From: Alphaproteobacteria bacterium HGW-Alphaproteobacteria-1
Lineage (GTDB): Bacteria > Pseudomonadota > Alphaproteobacteria > Rhodobacterales > Rhodobacteraceae
Reading direction: 5' to 3'
Length of the DNA stretch: 64,000 nt
NCBI GenBank assembly: GCA_002842985.1
Contig: PHEQ01000015.1
Span: forward strand, 38,449-102,448
The notes under the pieces were generated by a model that did not search any database, was not told the DNA's origin, and saw only the letters and a program-made list of their open reading frames with translations. The translations under genes and the position numbers were made by a program. Shown in pieces: positions 9,822 to 21,329 of this stretch (position 1 is the stretch's first letter; each line of letters opens with the position of its first letter).

Positions 9822-9997
9822 ACATCACGTGGCTTCTGCGTCTGGCCCGATGGGCGCGCCGCCCGCCGGGGCCACGCACTGTGCGGCTCTGGCTGATCGT
9901 GATCGGGATTGCATTGTCGATTGCCGGGATCGAATATCTCTTCGGCTGGCCAGAGGCGCTGACGCTGGAGCCGCGAAGATCAGTTTTAAGGCCATGA
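9818..9997 (+). CDS. Small membrane protein, 59 residues, unknown
   Basis: A short gene that starts in an ATGA overlap with hpt, which argues for translation. The product has a basic N terminus ([16 protein letters not shown]), one clear hydrophobic helix ([19 protein letters not shown], about residues 28-46) and a short tail. The arginine-rich front and single helix suggest an inner-membrane peptide with its N terminus in the cytoplasm. I do not recognise a family name. It ends 2 bases before the convergent DegT-type gene. Confidence 0.65.
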   Translation: MNITWLLRLARWARRPPGPRTVRLWLIVIGIALSIAGIEYLFGWPEALTLEPRRSVLRP

Positions 9998-9999
9998 TA

Positions 10000-11223
10000 T
10001 CAGCTAGTTGCCACTCTATCCTTATGTGAAACTCCGGCCTGCCAAACCGCCCCTACCTCGACTCGGATGATCCGCGCGATCTGCGCGCAATCCTCAAGGC
10101 TGAAGGTCAGCGGCAGGCGCATGTCGAGAATCGCCCGCAGGATGCGGTCGCTCTCGGGCATCGCGGGATGGGGCGCATAGCGCCAGCTGTCATAGCGGCT
10201 GGTAAAGCCCTTCGGCTCTGCCCCGCCGAACCACTTGAGCTCCACCCCTCGCGCGGCACAGCGCGCCAGAACCGCTTCGATGCGCGACCCGGACCAGTCG
10301 AGCAGCAGGAACTGGATCGACGAGCCGACGAAGCGCCCCGCCTCGGGCCGCTCCACGATCCGCAATCCCGGCGTGTCGCGCAGCCCGTTCTCCACCACAC
10401 GGTAGCGCGCATTCCATTTCTCGCATTGCGCATCCAGCATCCGCAGTTGCGGCCGCAGGATCGCCGCGCGCAGATGGTCCATTCGCCCCGAGACATTGGG
10501 CGTGTCGTATTTCACCCGCTCGATGACCTCGGCGGGCGGCACCGTGCCATGGCGTTCATAGAGCATGTAGGAGCCCGAGAGGATCACGGCACGCGCCATC
10601 ACCTCGTCGTCATCGGTGACAAGAAATCCGCCCTCGCCCGAATTCATGTGCTTGTAGGTCTGGGTCGAATAGCACCCGATCTTGCCCCATCGCCCCGAGG
10701 GCACGCCGCGCCACGCGGCCCCCATCGTATGCGCGCAATCCTCTATGACCGTGATGCCCGCCGCACCACAGATCGCCATCAGCCGGTCCATATCCGCCAG
10801 ATGCCCGCGCATGTGGCTGAGCATCAGCACCCGCGCCTGACCCGCCTTTTGCGCCAGATCGTCAAGGTCGATGGTCAACCCCTCGGTCACGCCGACATAG
10901 ACCGGCACCGCGCCCACGCTGGCAATAGCGCCGGGCACGGGGGCCAGCGTAAAGGCGTTGGTCAGCACCGGATCGCCCGGCGTCACCCCGAGCGCGCGCA
11001 GCGCCGTCGCCATGGCATAGCCGCCCGAGGTGACGGCAAGCGCATGGCGCGCGCCCGTGTAGGCGGCGAATTCACGCTCGAGAAGCGCGACCTCACCCGG
11101 CTCGTCGCCGACCAGATTGTAGCGGTGCAACCGGCCCGAGCGCAGCACGTCCATTGCGGCCGCGATCCCCTCGTCGGGGATCGGTTCCTGCTGCGTGAAT
11201 GTGCCCTTGAAGACCTCGTTCAT
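10000..11223 (-). CDS. DegT/DnrJ/EryC1/StrS-type PLP aminotransferase
   Basis: 407-residue fold-type I PLP enzyme of the DegT family, which usually aminates keto-sugars for surface polysaccharides or antibiotics. The cofactor aspartate sits in VIEDCAHTMGAAW (E161-D162), and the Schiff-base lysine is K191 in STQTYKHMNSGEGG. Unlike most relatives it has no sugar-nucleotide genes nearby; its neighbours are the hpt unit and a drug exporter. The substrate is therefore unknown. The C-terminal 15 residues (GVSHKDRVATS end) are not recognisably conserved. Confidence 0.87.
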   Translation of the reverse strand: MNEVFKGTFTQQEPIPDEGIAAAMDVLRSGRLHRYNLVGDEPGEVALLEREFAAYTGARHALAVTSGGYAMATALRALGVTPGDPVLTNAFTLAPVPGAIASVGAVPVYVGVTEGLTIDLDDLAQKAGQARVLMLSHMRGHLADMDRLMAICGAAGITVIEDCAHTMGAAWRGVPSGRWGKIGCYSTQTYKHMNSGEGGFLVTDDDEVMARAVILSGSYMLYERHGTVPPAEVIERVKYDTPNVSGRMDHLRAAILRPQLRMLDAQCEKWNARYRVVENGLRDTPGLRIVERPEAGRFVGSSIQFLLLDWSGSRIEAVLARCAARGVELKWFGGAEPKGFTSRYDSWRYAPHPAMPESDRILRAILDMRLPLTFSLEDCAQIARIIRVEVGAVWQAGVSHKDRVATS

Positions 11224-11354
11224 ACGGCAGTTTTGGCGCGCACGCGGCGGCGCGTCAATGGTCAGGGTCCGGGTTCCAGGCTTTCCTGTGTGCCTTGCTA
11301 TGGGCGCGCCGTTCCTGGCGTGCTAAGGCAGCGGCACGTTAGTGAAAGCCCCCC

Positions 11355-12572
11355 ATGTCCGGCACAACCGCCCTGCCCCTCAGACCCGCCGAATTCATCG
11401 CGCTCATGGCGATGATGGCCGCAACCGTGGCCTTTTCCATCGACGCCATGCTGCCCGGCCTGCCGCATATCGCGCAATCGCTCAGCCCCGAGGCCCCGAA
11501 CCGCGCCCAACTCATCATCACCGCCTTTCTGGCGGGGTTGGGCGTGGGCACCTTCCTCGCGGGGCCGCTCTCGGACAGTTTCGGGCGCAGGCGCGTGATC
11601 CTCTGGGGGGCCGCAGTCTACATGGGGGGGGCGGCGCTGGCGATGGTGGCGCACTCGCTCGAGGCGCTTCTGATCGCGCGCGCTGTGCAGGGGCTGGGGG
11701 CGGCGGCGTTTCGCATCGTCTCGATCGCGATCATCCGCGACATGACATCGGGCCGCGAGATGGCGCGCCTGATGTCCTTCGTGATGATGGTGTTCGCGCT
11801 CACGCCCGCCCTCGCGCCGCTCATCGGGGCAGGGCTGATCGCGCTGGCGGGCTGGCGCGCGGTCTTTGGTGCCTTTGTGCTCTTCGCGCTCATCCTGTCG
11901 GCCTGGATGATGCTGCGCCTGCCAGAGCCATTACCGCCCGAACGCCGCCGCCCGTTCCGCCTGCGCCCGCTGGCGCTCGCCGCGCGCGAGGTGGTGGCCC
12001 ATCCCGTCACACGGCGCGCGATCCTCGTGCAGATGCTGGCGATGACCACGCTCTTTACGTCGCTGTCGCTGGTGCAGCCGGTCTTCGATGAAAGCTTTGG
12101 CCGCGGGGCGGAATTTCCCTTCTGGTTCTTTGGCATGGCACTGGTCGCGGGCGCAGGCAGCCTGATCAACGCGCGCCTCGTGGTGCGGCTGGGCATGGTG
12201 CGGATGGTGCGCGCGGCGCTTGTCGTGCAGGCGGCGCTGTCGGTGCTGGCCATTCTTGCCTGGCAGGTGGGCCTGCCACCGGGGGCACAGTTCGCGGTGT
12301 TCCTGATCTGGCAGACCGGCGTTTTCATGCAGGCGGGCTTTACCCTCGGCAATCTCAACGCGCTGGCGATGGAGCCGATGGGCGCCATCGCGGGCATGGC
12401 GGCAAGTGTCACGGGCGCCGTGGCCACGGTGGGCAGCGTGGCGCTGGCCATTCCCGTCGGGCAGGCCTTTGCGGGCACGCCCATGCCTGCGCATCTGGGC
12501 GTTTTGGGCGCGGTGCTGGCGGGTCTGGTGATCCTGCACCCGCTGCGCGGCTCCCTGGCCGAGACGGCCTGA
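11355..12572 (+). CDS. MFS transporter, Bcr/CflA drug-resistance type
   Basis: 405-residue major facilitator with about twelve hydrophobic helices. The N-terminal FSIDAMLPGLPHIAQSL and the motif-A region GPLSDSFGRRRVIL fit the Bcr/CflA branch, which exports drugs such as bicyclomycin or sulfonamides by proton antiport. A loop in mid-protein (RLPEPLPPERRRPF) separates the two six-helix halves. It is divergent from the DegT-type gene across 131 bases and is followed by the isocitrate dehydrogenase gene. The natural substrate cannot be read from sequence. Confidence 0.9.
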   Translation: MSGTTALPLRPAEFIALMAMMAATVAFSIDAMLPGLPHIAQSLSPEAPNRAQLIITAFLAGLGVGTFLAGPLSDSFGRRRVILWGAAVYMGGAALAMVAHSLEALLIARAVQGLGAAAFRIVSIAIIRDMTSGREMARLMSFVMMVFALTPALAPLIGAGLIALAGWRAVFGAFVLFALILSAWMMLRLPEPLPPERRRPFRLRPLALAAREVVAHPVTRRAILVQMLAMTTLFTSLSLVQPVFDESFGRGAEFPFWFFGMALVAGAGSLINARLVVRLGMVRMVRAALVVQAALSVLAILAWQVGLPPGAQFAVFLIWQTGVFMQAGFTLGNLNALAMEPMGAIAGMAASVTGAVATVGSVALAIPVGQAFAGTPMPAHLGVLGAVLAGLVILHPLRGSLAETA

Positions 12573-12583
12573 GTGAAATAATT

Positions 12584-12603
12584 TTGTATACCGTCGCATA
12601 CCA
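12584..12603. promoter_or_regulatory. Imperfect inverted repeat, possible operator of the IDH gene
   Basis: The 118-base gap before the monomeric isocitrate dehydrogenase gene is AT-rich around the sequence TTGTATACC-GTC-GCATACCA. Its two halves pair imperfectly and resemble GntR-family operators of the TTGTATACAA kind. It lies about 90 bases upstream of the start codon. This is pattern recognition only; no regulator gene is adjacent. Confidence 0.3.
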
Positions 12604-12690
12604 TCTTTTCCCGCGCCACGTTTTCGTCTATGAGGCGGGCGAGTGAACCAGACTCGCCCCCGCGACCGGATCGACAAAAGGAGCCTTCCC

Positions 12691-14889
<2,199 letters not shown>

Positions 14890-14895
14890 CGGATC

Positions 14896-14926
14896 GGGGG
14901 CCGGATCATCCGGCCCCCGTCATTTT
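14896..14926 (+). terminator. Strong hairpin terminator after monomeric IDH
   Basis: A perfect 9-bp GC stem, GGGGGCCGG-ATCAT-CCGGCCCCC (14896-14918), begins 6 bases after the stop codon and is followed by GTCATTTT. The shape suits intrinsic termination, although the T-tract is short. If active, it would separate expression of the two isocitrate dehydrogenase genes. Confidence 0.65.
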
Positions 14927-14939
14927 GACGGAGCGCAGC

Positions 14940-16154
14940 ATGTCGAAAATCAAGGTCGAGAATCCCATCGTCGAGATGGACGGCGACGAGATGACCCGCA
15001 TCATCTGGGATTTCATCAAGCAAAAGCTGATCCTGCCCTATCTCGATCTTGACCTGCTCTATTACGACCTGGGGATCGAGGAGCGCGACGCGACCTGCGA
15101 CCAGATCACCATCGACGCCGCCGAAAAGACCCGTGAGGTGGGCGTCGCCGTCAAATGCGCCACGATCACCCCCGATGAGGCCCGCGTCGAGGAATTCGGC
15201 CTCAAGAAAATGTGGAAATCGCCCAACGGCACGATCCGCAACATCCTCGGCGGGGTGGTGTTTCGTGCGCCCATCATCTGCCGTAACGTGCCACGCCTCG
15301 TGCCAGGCTGGACCCGGCCCATCGTGATCGGGCGCCACGCCTTCGGCGACCAATACAAGGCCACAGACATGAAATTCCCCGGCCCCGGCACGCTGTCGAT
15401 GAAATTCGTTGGCGAAGACGGCACCGTGATCGAGGAAGAGGTGTTCCGCGCGCCGTCCTCGGGTGTCTACATGGGCATGTATAATCTCGACGCCTCGATC
15501 ATCGACTTTGCCCGCGCCAGCATGAATTACGCGCTCGATCTGGGCTGGCCGCTTTACCTCAGCACCAAGAACACCATCCTCAAGCAATATGACGGACAGT
15601 TCATGGCCCTGTTTCAAAAGGTCTATGACGAGGAGTTCAAGGACCGGTTCGAGGCGGCGGGCATCGACTACCAGCACCGCCTGATCGACGACATGGTGGC
15701 CTGCGCGATGAAATGGAACGGCGGCTTCGTCTGGGCCTGCAAGAACTATGACGGCGACGTGCAGTCCGATACCGTGGCGCAGGGCTTTGGCTCGCTTGGC
15801 TTGATGACCTCGCAACTGCTGACGCCCGACGGCCGCATCATGGAGGCCGAGGCGGCCCATGGCACCGTCACCCGCCACTACCGCCAGCATCAGCGCGGCG
15901 AGGCGACCTCGACCAATTCCATCGCCTCGATCTATGCGTGGACCGGCGCGCTCAAGCACCGCGCCAAGCTCGACGGCAACGATCCCCTGCGCCATTTCGC
16001 CGAAACGCTGGAGCGGGTCGTGGTGGACACCGTGGAATCCGGTCATATGACAAAGGATCTCGCGCTGCTTGTCGGCCCCGATCAAGGCTGGCTCACCACC
16101 ATGGGCTTTCTCGAGAAGATCGACACGAACCTCAACGCGGCGCTGGCGGGCTGA
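14940..16154 (+). CDS. icd: NADP-dependent isocitrate dehydrogenase, homodimeric eukaryote-like type
   Basis: 404-residue homodimeric isocitrate dehydrogenase of the type shared with eukaryotic cytosolic and mitochondrial enzymes. It starts [21 protein letters not shown] and shows the substrate loop [13 protein letters not shown], the metal ligands in [30 protein letters not shown], and the cofactor region [15 protein letters not shown]. It shares no homology with the monomeric enzyme immediately upstream although the reaction is the same. The ATG at 14940 has a GGAG 7 bases upstream; an in-frame TTG at 14925 lies inside the terminator tail and is unlikely. Confidence 0.96.
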   Translation: MSKIKVENPIVEMDGDEMTRIIWDFIKQKLILPYLDLDLLYYDLGIEERDATCDQITIDAAEKTREVGVAVKCATITPDEARVEEFGLKKMWKSPNGTIRNILGGVVFRAPIICRNVPRLVPGWTRPIVIGRHAFGDQYKATDMKFPGPGTLSMKFVGEDGTVIEEEVFRAPSSGVYMGMYNLDASIIDFARASMNYALDLGWPLYLSTKNTILKQYDGQFMALFQKVYDEEFKDRFEAAGIDYQHRLIDDMVACAMKWNGGFVWACKNYDGDVQSDTVAQGFGSLGLMTSQLLTPDGRIMEAEAAHGTVTRHYRQHQRGEATSTNSIASIYAWTGALKHRAKLDGNDPLRHFAETLERVVVDTVESGHMTKDLALLVGPDQGWLTTMGFLEKIDTNLNAALAG

Positions 16155-16223
16155 GCGCCACGCGCCCCTTGGCAGGGCCGGGGCTTCGCGTTAAGAGGGG
16201 CGAAATCCGGCAAGGGGTGCGGC

Positions 16224-16910
16224 GTGAGCAACAGCGACAGTTTCATCGAGGAAGTCACCGAGGAGGTGCGCCGCGACCGGCTTTATGCGCTGCTGCGCCG
16301 CTATGGCTGGATCGTGGTGCTGGCGATCCTGCTTCTCGTCGGCGGGGCGGCGTGGAACGAATGGCGCAAGGCGCAGGCACAGGCCCGCGCCGAGGCGTTC
16401 GGTGACGCGATCCTCGCGGCGCTTGCCGCCCCCGAGGGGGCGGGGCGCGCGGCGGATCTTGATGCCATCGAGGCCCCCGGCCCCGGTGGCGCGGCGCTGC
16501 GCGATCTTCTCGCCGCGTCCGAGATTGTCGATACAGACCCGGCAGGTGCGGCGGCGCGGCTTCTGGCGGTGGCCGACCGTTCGGGCGTGCCGCAGGTCTA
16601 TCAGCAGATCGCCACGCTCAAGGCGGTGGCGCTGCCCGGTTCGGGACTGAGCGCCGACGACCGCCGCGGGCGGCTTGCGCCCTTTGCCGCGGGCACCGGC
16701 CTGTTGCGGCTTCTGGCCGATGAACAGCTTGCGCTCATCGACATCGAGACCGGGGCGCGTGGCGCAGCCCTGGCGCGGCTGAGCGCGCTTGCCATGGATG
16801 CCGAGGCAACAGCAGCCTTGCGCCGCCGTGCGACACAGGTGATTGTAGCCTTGGGTGAGGACCTGCCAGAGATGCGGGGCCTGAGTGACGATCTGCCCGC
16901 CGGTCAATAA
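16224..16910 (+). CDS. YfgM-like membrane-anchored TPR protein
   Basis: 228-residue protein with a short cytoplasmic N terminus, one transmembrane helix (WIVVLAILLLVGGAAWNEW, about residues 28-46) and an alanine-rich helical periplasmic domain of the TPR_21 type. The start is a GTG with AAGGGG upstream. In enterobacteria the homologue YfgM is an ancillary subunit of the Sec translocon and works with the chaperone PpiD. The order here, yfgM-like, bamB, der, matches the E. coli gene order and supports the assignment, since the sequence itself is weakly conserved. Confidence 0.82.
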   Translation: MSNSDSFIEEVTEEVRRDRLYALLRRYGWIVVLAILLLVGGAAWNEWRKAQAQARAEAFGDAILAALAAPEGAGRAADLDAIEAPGPGGAALRDLLAASEIVDTDPAGAAARLLAVADRSGVPQVYQQIATLKAVALPGSGLSADDRRGRLAPFAAGTGLLRLLADEQLALIDIETGARGAALARLSALAMDAEATAALRRRATQVIVALGEDLPEMRGLSDDLPAGQ

Positions 16911-16932
16911 GGCGGCGCAGCATAAAGGACGA

Positions 16933-18276
16933 ATGGGGGCGGCAGTGGTGGCGGCAAAGACGGTTATGATCGGGGCGCTCGCAGTGCTTGCCCTTGTGGG
17001 TTGCGCCAAGAAGGATCCGATCCTTCCCGGCCCGAGGGAGAATATCCGCGACGTTCTCCAGACCGAGGCGCGGCGCGCGCAGGCCATCGAGACGCCGGTG
17101 AACCGCGCCCTGCCCCTCACGCTGCCCGCCGCCGAGGCCAACCCCGAATGGCGCCAGCGTCACGGCACACCCATCGGGCGCACGGCGCATCCGGCGCTTG
17201 CGGCGGCCCCCGCCCTACTCTGGTCGGCCAATATCGGCGCGGGTGACGGGCGGCGCGTGCGCATCACCGCCGATCCGGTGGTGGCGGGCGGGCGCATCTT
17301 TACACTTGACGCGCTGGCGCGGGTGACGGCGGTCTCGACCGCTGGACAGGTTCTGTGGACGCGCGATCTGACGCCGCCGGGCCAGAGCGGCAAAGCCATA
17401 AGCGGCGGCGGACTGGCCTTTGGCGACGGCAAGCTTTTCGTGGTGTCGAATTTCGGCACGATCTCCGCGCTTGACCCGGCCACCGGCGGGGTGATCTGGC
17501 AGCAGCGGCTTGACGCGCCCACAACCGCGTCGCCATCGGTGCATGACGGGCTTGTCTACGTGGTCGCGGGCGGAGAGGTCGCCTGGGCGATCGAGACCGA
17601 CACGGGCCGTGTACGCTGGCAACTGTCCGGCACACCCGACATCCACAACGTTCTGGGCGGCCCCGCACCCGCCATCACCGACACGTATGTTGTCCTGCCC
17701 TTCGGTGCGGGCGAGGTTCAGGGCGCATTCCGTCAGGGCGGCCTGCGGCTATGGGACGCGCAGATCGCGGGCGAGCGGCGCGGTCTGGCAAGCGGGCGGG
17801 TGCGCGACATCACCGGTGATCCGGTGGTCGTGGGCGACCGCGTCTATGTCGGCAACCATTCGGGCCGCATGGTCGCGCTCAGCCTTGGCAGCGGGCGCAG
17901 GATCTGGACCGCCGAGGAAGGTCCGCTTCACGCGGCCTGGCCTGCGGGCGGATCGCTCTTTCTGGTGAGCGACCGCAACGAACTTGTGCGCCTGTCGGCC
18001 GAGGATGGCAGCCGCATCTGGGGCCATGCCCTGCCGCTCTTTACCGATCGCAAGCCCAAGCGACAGGCGGAAATCATCGGCCATTACGGCCCGGTGATCG
18101 CGGGCGGGCAACTCATCATCGCCTCGGCGGATGGCAAGCTGCGCCTGTTCGATCCGGTCTCCGGCCAACAGGTGCGCAGCATCGACCTGCCCGGCGGCGC
18201 AACGTCCAACCCGGTCGTGGCCGGCGGCGTGCTCTACGTGGTTTCGAAGAAGGGACAGCTTCTCGCTTTCCGTTGA
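16933..18276 (+). CDS. bamB: BamB outer-membrane lipoprotein, beta-propeller
   Basis: Lipoprotein subunit of the BAM complex, which inserts beta-barrel proteins into the outer membrane. The N terminus is a lipoprotein signal ending in LVGC, with the lipidated cysteine at residue 24. The rest is a series of PQQ-like beta-propeller blades, seen as repeats such as GRIFTLDALARVTAVSTAGQ, GKLFVVSNFGTISALDPATG and DRVYVGNHSGRMVALSLGSG. The 447-residue length is usual in alphaproteobacteria. I chose the ATG at 16933, which has AAAGGAC just upstream; the frame is open to 16885 inside the preceding gene. Confidence 0.92.
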   Translation: MGAAVVAAKTVMIGALAVLALVGCAKKDPILPGPRENIRDVLQTEARRAQAIETPVNRALPLTLPAAEANPEWRQRHGTPIGRTAHPALAAAPALLWSANIGAGDGRRVRITADPVVAGGRIFTLDALARVTAVSTAGQVLWTRDLTPPGQSGKAISGGGLAFGDGKLFVVSNFGTISALDPATGGVIWQQRLDAPTTASPSVHDGLVYVVAGGEVAWAIETDTGRVRWQLSGTPDIHNVLGGPAPAITDTYVVLPFGAGEVQGAFRQGGLRLWDAQIAGERRGLASGRVRDITGDPVVVGDRVYVGNHSGRMVALSLGSGRRIWTAEEGPLHAAWPAGGSLFLVSDRNELVRLSAEDGSRIWGHALPLFTDRKPKRQAEIIGHYGPVIAGGQLIIASADGKLRLFDPVSGQQVRSIDLPGGATSNPVVAGGVLYVVSKKGQLLAFR

Positions 18277-18323
18277 GCGCGCGATCGGCTATCACCGCCG
18301 CCTGACCGGCAGGAGCCTGACGC

Positions 18324-19772
18324 ATGTCCTTTACCCTCGCCATCGTGGGGCGGCCCAATGTGGGCAAGTCCACGCTCTTCAACCGCCTTGTGGGCAAGCG
18401 CCTTGCGCTGGTCGATGACCGGCCCGGCGTGACGCGCGACCTGCGCGAGGGCGCGGCGCGTCTGGGCGACCTGCGCTTTACCGCGATCGACACGGCAGGT
18501 CTCGAAGAGGCCACCGACGAGAGCCTTCAGGGCCGGATGCGCAAGCTGACCGAACGCGCGGTGGAGATGGCCGATATCTGCCTTTTCGTGATCGACGCGC
18601 GCGCGGGTGTCACCCCCACCGACGAGGTCTTTGCCGACATCCTGCGCAAGCGGTCGGCCCATGTCATCCTTGCCGCCAACAAATCCGAAGGCTCTGCCGC
18701 CGATGCGGGCCTGTTCGAGTCGTATGGGTTGGGCCTTGGCGATCCCATCCGCCTTTCGGCAGAGCATGGCGAGGGCATGAACGAGCTATACGAGCGCCTG
18801 ATGCCCCTCTCGGACGCCTTCGCGGCGCGTGCCGAAGCAGAGGCACCCGAAACCGATGTTCTGATCGACGCCGATGTCGATGACGAGGCCGAGGCCCCCG
18901 AATGGCGCCCCACGCCCGCGCGCCCGCTTCAGGTGGCGGTGGTGGGGCGGCCAAATGCCGGAAAATCAACGCTTATCAACAAGATACTGGGCGAAGACCG
19001 CCTTCTGACCGGCCCCGAGGCCGGGATCACCCGCGATGCGATCTCGCTCCGGCTCGACTGGGACGGGCTGCCAATGCGGATCTTCGACACCGCCGGGATG
19101 CGCAAGAAGGCCAAGGTTCAGGACAAGCTGGAAAAGCTGTCGGTCTCCGACGGGCTGCGCGCGGTCAAGTTCGCCGAAGTGGTCGTGGTGCTGCTCGATG
19201 CCGCCATCCCGTTCGAGCAACAGGACCTGCGCATCGCCGATCTGGCCGAGCGTGAAGGCCGCGCCGTGGTGATCGCGGTCAACAAATGGGACGTGGAAGA
19301 GGACCGGCAGGGCAAGCTGCGCGCCCTGAAGGAGGCGTTCGACCGCCTCTTGCCGCAATTGCGCGGCGCGCCGCTGGTCACGGTCTCGGCCAAGACCGGC
19401 AAGGGGCTGGACCGGCTGCGCGACGCGGTAGAAAAGGCGCATGAGGTCTGGAACCGCCGCGTGCCCACGGCGCAACTCAACCGCTGGCTGGTGGGGATGC
19501 TGGAACAGCACCCGCCCCCTGCCCCCGGCGGCCGCCGCGTCAAGCTGCGCTACATGACGCAGGCCAAGACGCGCCCGCCAGGTTTCGTGGTGATGTGCAG
19601 CCATCCCGACAAGCTGCCCGACAGCTATACGCGCTATCTGGTCAACGGGTTGCGCGAGGGGTTCGACATGCCGGGCACGCCCATCCGCCTCTATGTGCGC
19701 GGCCAGTCCGACAAGAACCCCTACAAGGACCGCAAGAAGCCGGGGCCGTCACGACTGCGCAAGCATCTCTGA
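18324..19772 (+). CDS. der: Ribosome biogenesis GTPase Der (EngA)
   Basis: 482-residue GTPase with two tandem G domains that acts in maturation of the 50S ribosomal subunit. The first P loop is [12 protein letters not shown] (about residues 8-19) and the second [12 protein letters not shown] (about 210-221). Both G3 motifs are present (DTAGLEEA and [10 protein letters not shown]), with NKWDVEED as the second G4. The C-terminal KH-like domain ends in a basic tail ([19 protein letters not shown]). It lies 47 bases after bamB. Confidence 0.97.
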   Translation: MSFTLAIVGRPNVGKSTLFNRLVGKRLALVDDRPGVTRDLREGAARLGDLRFTAIDTAGLEEATDESLQGRMRKLTERAVEMADICLFVIDARAGVTPTDEVFADILRKRSAHVILAANKSEGSAADAGLFESYGLGLGDPIRLSAEHGEGMNELYERLMPLSDAFAARAEAEAPETDVLIDADVDDEAEAPEWRPTPARPLQVAVVGRPNAGKSTLINKILGEDRLLTGPEAGITRDAISLRLDWDGLPMRIFDTAGMRKKAKVQDKLEKLSVSDGLRAVKFAEVVVVLLDAAIPFEQQDLRIADLAEREGRAVVIAVNKWDVEEDRQGKLRALKEAFDRLLPQLRGAPLVTVSAKTGKGLDRLRDAVEKAHEVWNRRVPTAQLNRWLVGMLEQHPPPAPGGRRVKLRYMTQAKTRPPGFVVMCSHPDKLPDSYTRYLVNGLREGFDMPGTPIRLYVRGQSDKNPYKDRKKPGPSRLRKHL

Positions 19773-19796
19773 GGGCAGCGCGCGCGCCCCGTCTGT

Positions 19797-20807
19797 CTAC
19801 CCGCCGGTATGGCTCATGTGGCGCGAGACCCGGCCATCGACGCTCTGGCGGGAATAGTCGAAATCGTGGCCCTTCGGCTTCAGCGCGATCGCGGCGCGAA
19901 TCGCGGCCTCGAGCGGGGCGTCATTTCCGGGGTTGTTGCGCAGCGGGGCACGCAGGTCGGCCATGTCCTCCTGTCCCAGGCACATGTAAAGCTCGCCCGT
20001 GCAGGTGAGCCGCACGCGATTGCAGCTTTCGCAGAAATTATGCGTGAGCGGGGTGATGAAGCCGATTTTCTGCCCTGTTTCCTCAAGCCGCACGTAACGC
20101 GCTGGACCGCCGGTGCGCTCGGGCAGGTCGGTCAGCGTGTAGTGCTCCGCCAGCCGCGCGCGCAGATCGCTCAGCTTCCAGTATTGGCCCAGCCGGTCCT
20201 CGTTGCCGATATCGCCCATCGGCATGACCTCGATGAAGGTCAGGTCCATGTCGCGCGACTTGCACCATTCGACCAACGTGAACAGCTCGTCCTCGTTGAA
20301 GCCCTTGAGCGCCACTGTGTTGATCTTGATGCGCAAACCCGCCGTCTGCGCAGCGTCTATGCCCTTCAAAACCTGCGGCAGACGGCCCCAGCGGGTGATG
20401 TCGGCGAATTTTGTCTCGTCAAGCGTATCGAGCGAGACATTGATCCGCCGCACCCCGGCCGCATAGAGATCAGCCGCGAACCGCTCCAACTGAGATCCGT
20501 TGGTGGTCAGCGTCAACTCCTTGAGCGCGCCACTGTCGAGGTGACGCGTCATGGCGTTGAAGAATGTCATGATCCCCTTGCGCACCAGCGGCTCTCCGCC
20601 GGTGATGCGCAGCTTCTCAACCCCCAGCCCGATGAAGCTGGAACACATGCGGTCAAGCTCTTCCAGCGTCAGAAGCTCTTTCTTCGGCAGAAAGGTCATG
20701 TTCTCCGACATGCAATAGACGCAGCGGAAATCGCAGCGGTCGGTGACGGAGACGCGCAAATAGGAGATGGCGCGCTGAAACGGGTCGATGAGCGGGGCGT
20801 GTGTCAT
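19797..20807 (-). CDS. moaA: GTP 3',8-cyclase MoaA
   Basis: Radical SAM enzyme for the first step of molybdenum cofactor synthesis, in which GTP is rearranged to the precursor of cyclic pyranopterin monophosphate. The 336-residue protein has the SAM cluster motif CDFRCVYC (C25, C29, C32), the GGEPLVR strand and the second cluster cysteines in [15 protein letters not shown]. It ends with a glycine-glycine pair, as MoaA should. It is divergent from a small lipoprotein gene and convergent with der; no other moa gene is nearby. Confidence 0.97.
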   Translation of the reverse strand: MTHAPLIDPFQRAISYLRVSVTDRCDFRCVYCMSENMTFLPKKELLTLEELDRMCSSFIGLGVEKLRITGGEPLVRKGIMTFFNAMTRHLDSGALKELTLTTNGSQLERFAADLYAAGVRRINVSLDTLDETKFADITRWGRLPQVLKGIDAAQTAGLRIKINTVALKGFNEDELFTLVEWCKSRDMDLTFIEVMPMGDIGNEDRLGQYWKLSDLRARLAEHYTLTDLPERTGGPARYVRLEETGQKIGFITPLTHNFCESCNRVRLTCTGELYMCLGQEDMADLRAPLRNNPGNDAPLEAAIRAAIALKPKGHDFDYSRQSVDGRVSRHMSHTGG

Positions 20808-20908
20808 GGCGCAAACCTATTCCCGCACACGCGCGGCGACAAGGGGGATGCGCGCGCGCGGCCATCTTGGGCGTTGCGGGACGGATCGACCGGCACTAGT
20901 TAGGGCTC

Positions 20909-21322
20909 ATGGCTTTTGTCTTGCGGTTTTCTCTTCTGTTCGTGGTTCTCGGCGGCTGTTCCCTGATCGGGCCGCGCCTCACATCCGCGCCTCCCGCTGC
21001 CCCGCCGCCTGACGCGATTGTGATCGACGCGCCCGAGCCCACGCGCGCCCCCCCGCAATCGCCCCGCGCCAGCCTGCCCGCAACCACCGTCGCTTCGCTC
21101 GGCAATGTGCGCGAGCCGGGGCTGTGGATGCGCACGCCGCTCGTCTCGGACCCGATGCGCGGCACGGTGCGCGACCCGGCCACCGGGCGCTCGGTCGCGG
21201 TTGATCTCATCCCCATCGCGGGCGCACCGGGCGCGGGCAGCCGCATGTCGCTTGCCGCCTATCAGGCGCTCGGGCTTTCGCTCACGGCGCTGCCGGAACT
21301 TCGCGTCTCGGCGGGGGGCTGA
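20909..21322 (+). CDS. Small lipoprotein, proline-rich, unknown
   Basis: 137-residue protein with a lipoprotein signal peptide (MAFVLRFSLLFVVLGGC, cysteine 17 as lipidation site). A proline- and alanine-rich linker (about residues 25-60) is followed by a compact domain with EPGLWMRTPLV, GRSVAVDLIPI and LSLAAYQALGLSLTALPEL. The motif order suggests a conserved Rhodobacteraceae family, but I know no function. It converges on glmS with a 7-base gap. Confidence 0.7.
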   Translation: MAFVLRFSLLFVVLGGCSLIGPRLTSAPPAAPPPDAIVIDAPEPTRAPPQSPRASLPATTVASLGNVREPGLWMRTPLVSDPMRGTVRDPATGRSVAVDLIPIAGAPGAGSRMSLAAYQALGLSLTALPELRVSAGG

Positions 21323-21329
21323 GACGCGG

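Noticed and set aside
20808..20908. Molybdenum cofactor riboswitch in the moaA leader
   Set aside because: The leader is only about 100 bases shared with a divergent gene, and I see no conserved stem arrangement.
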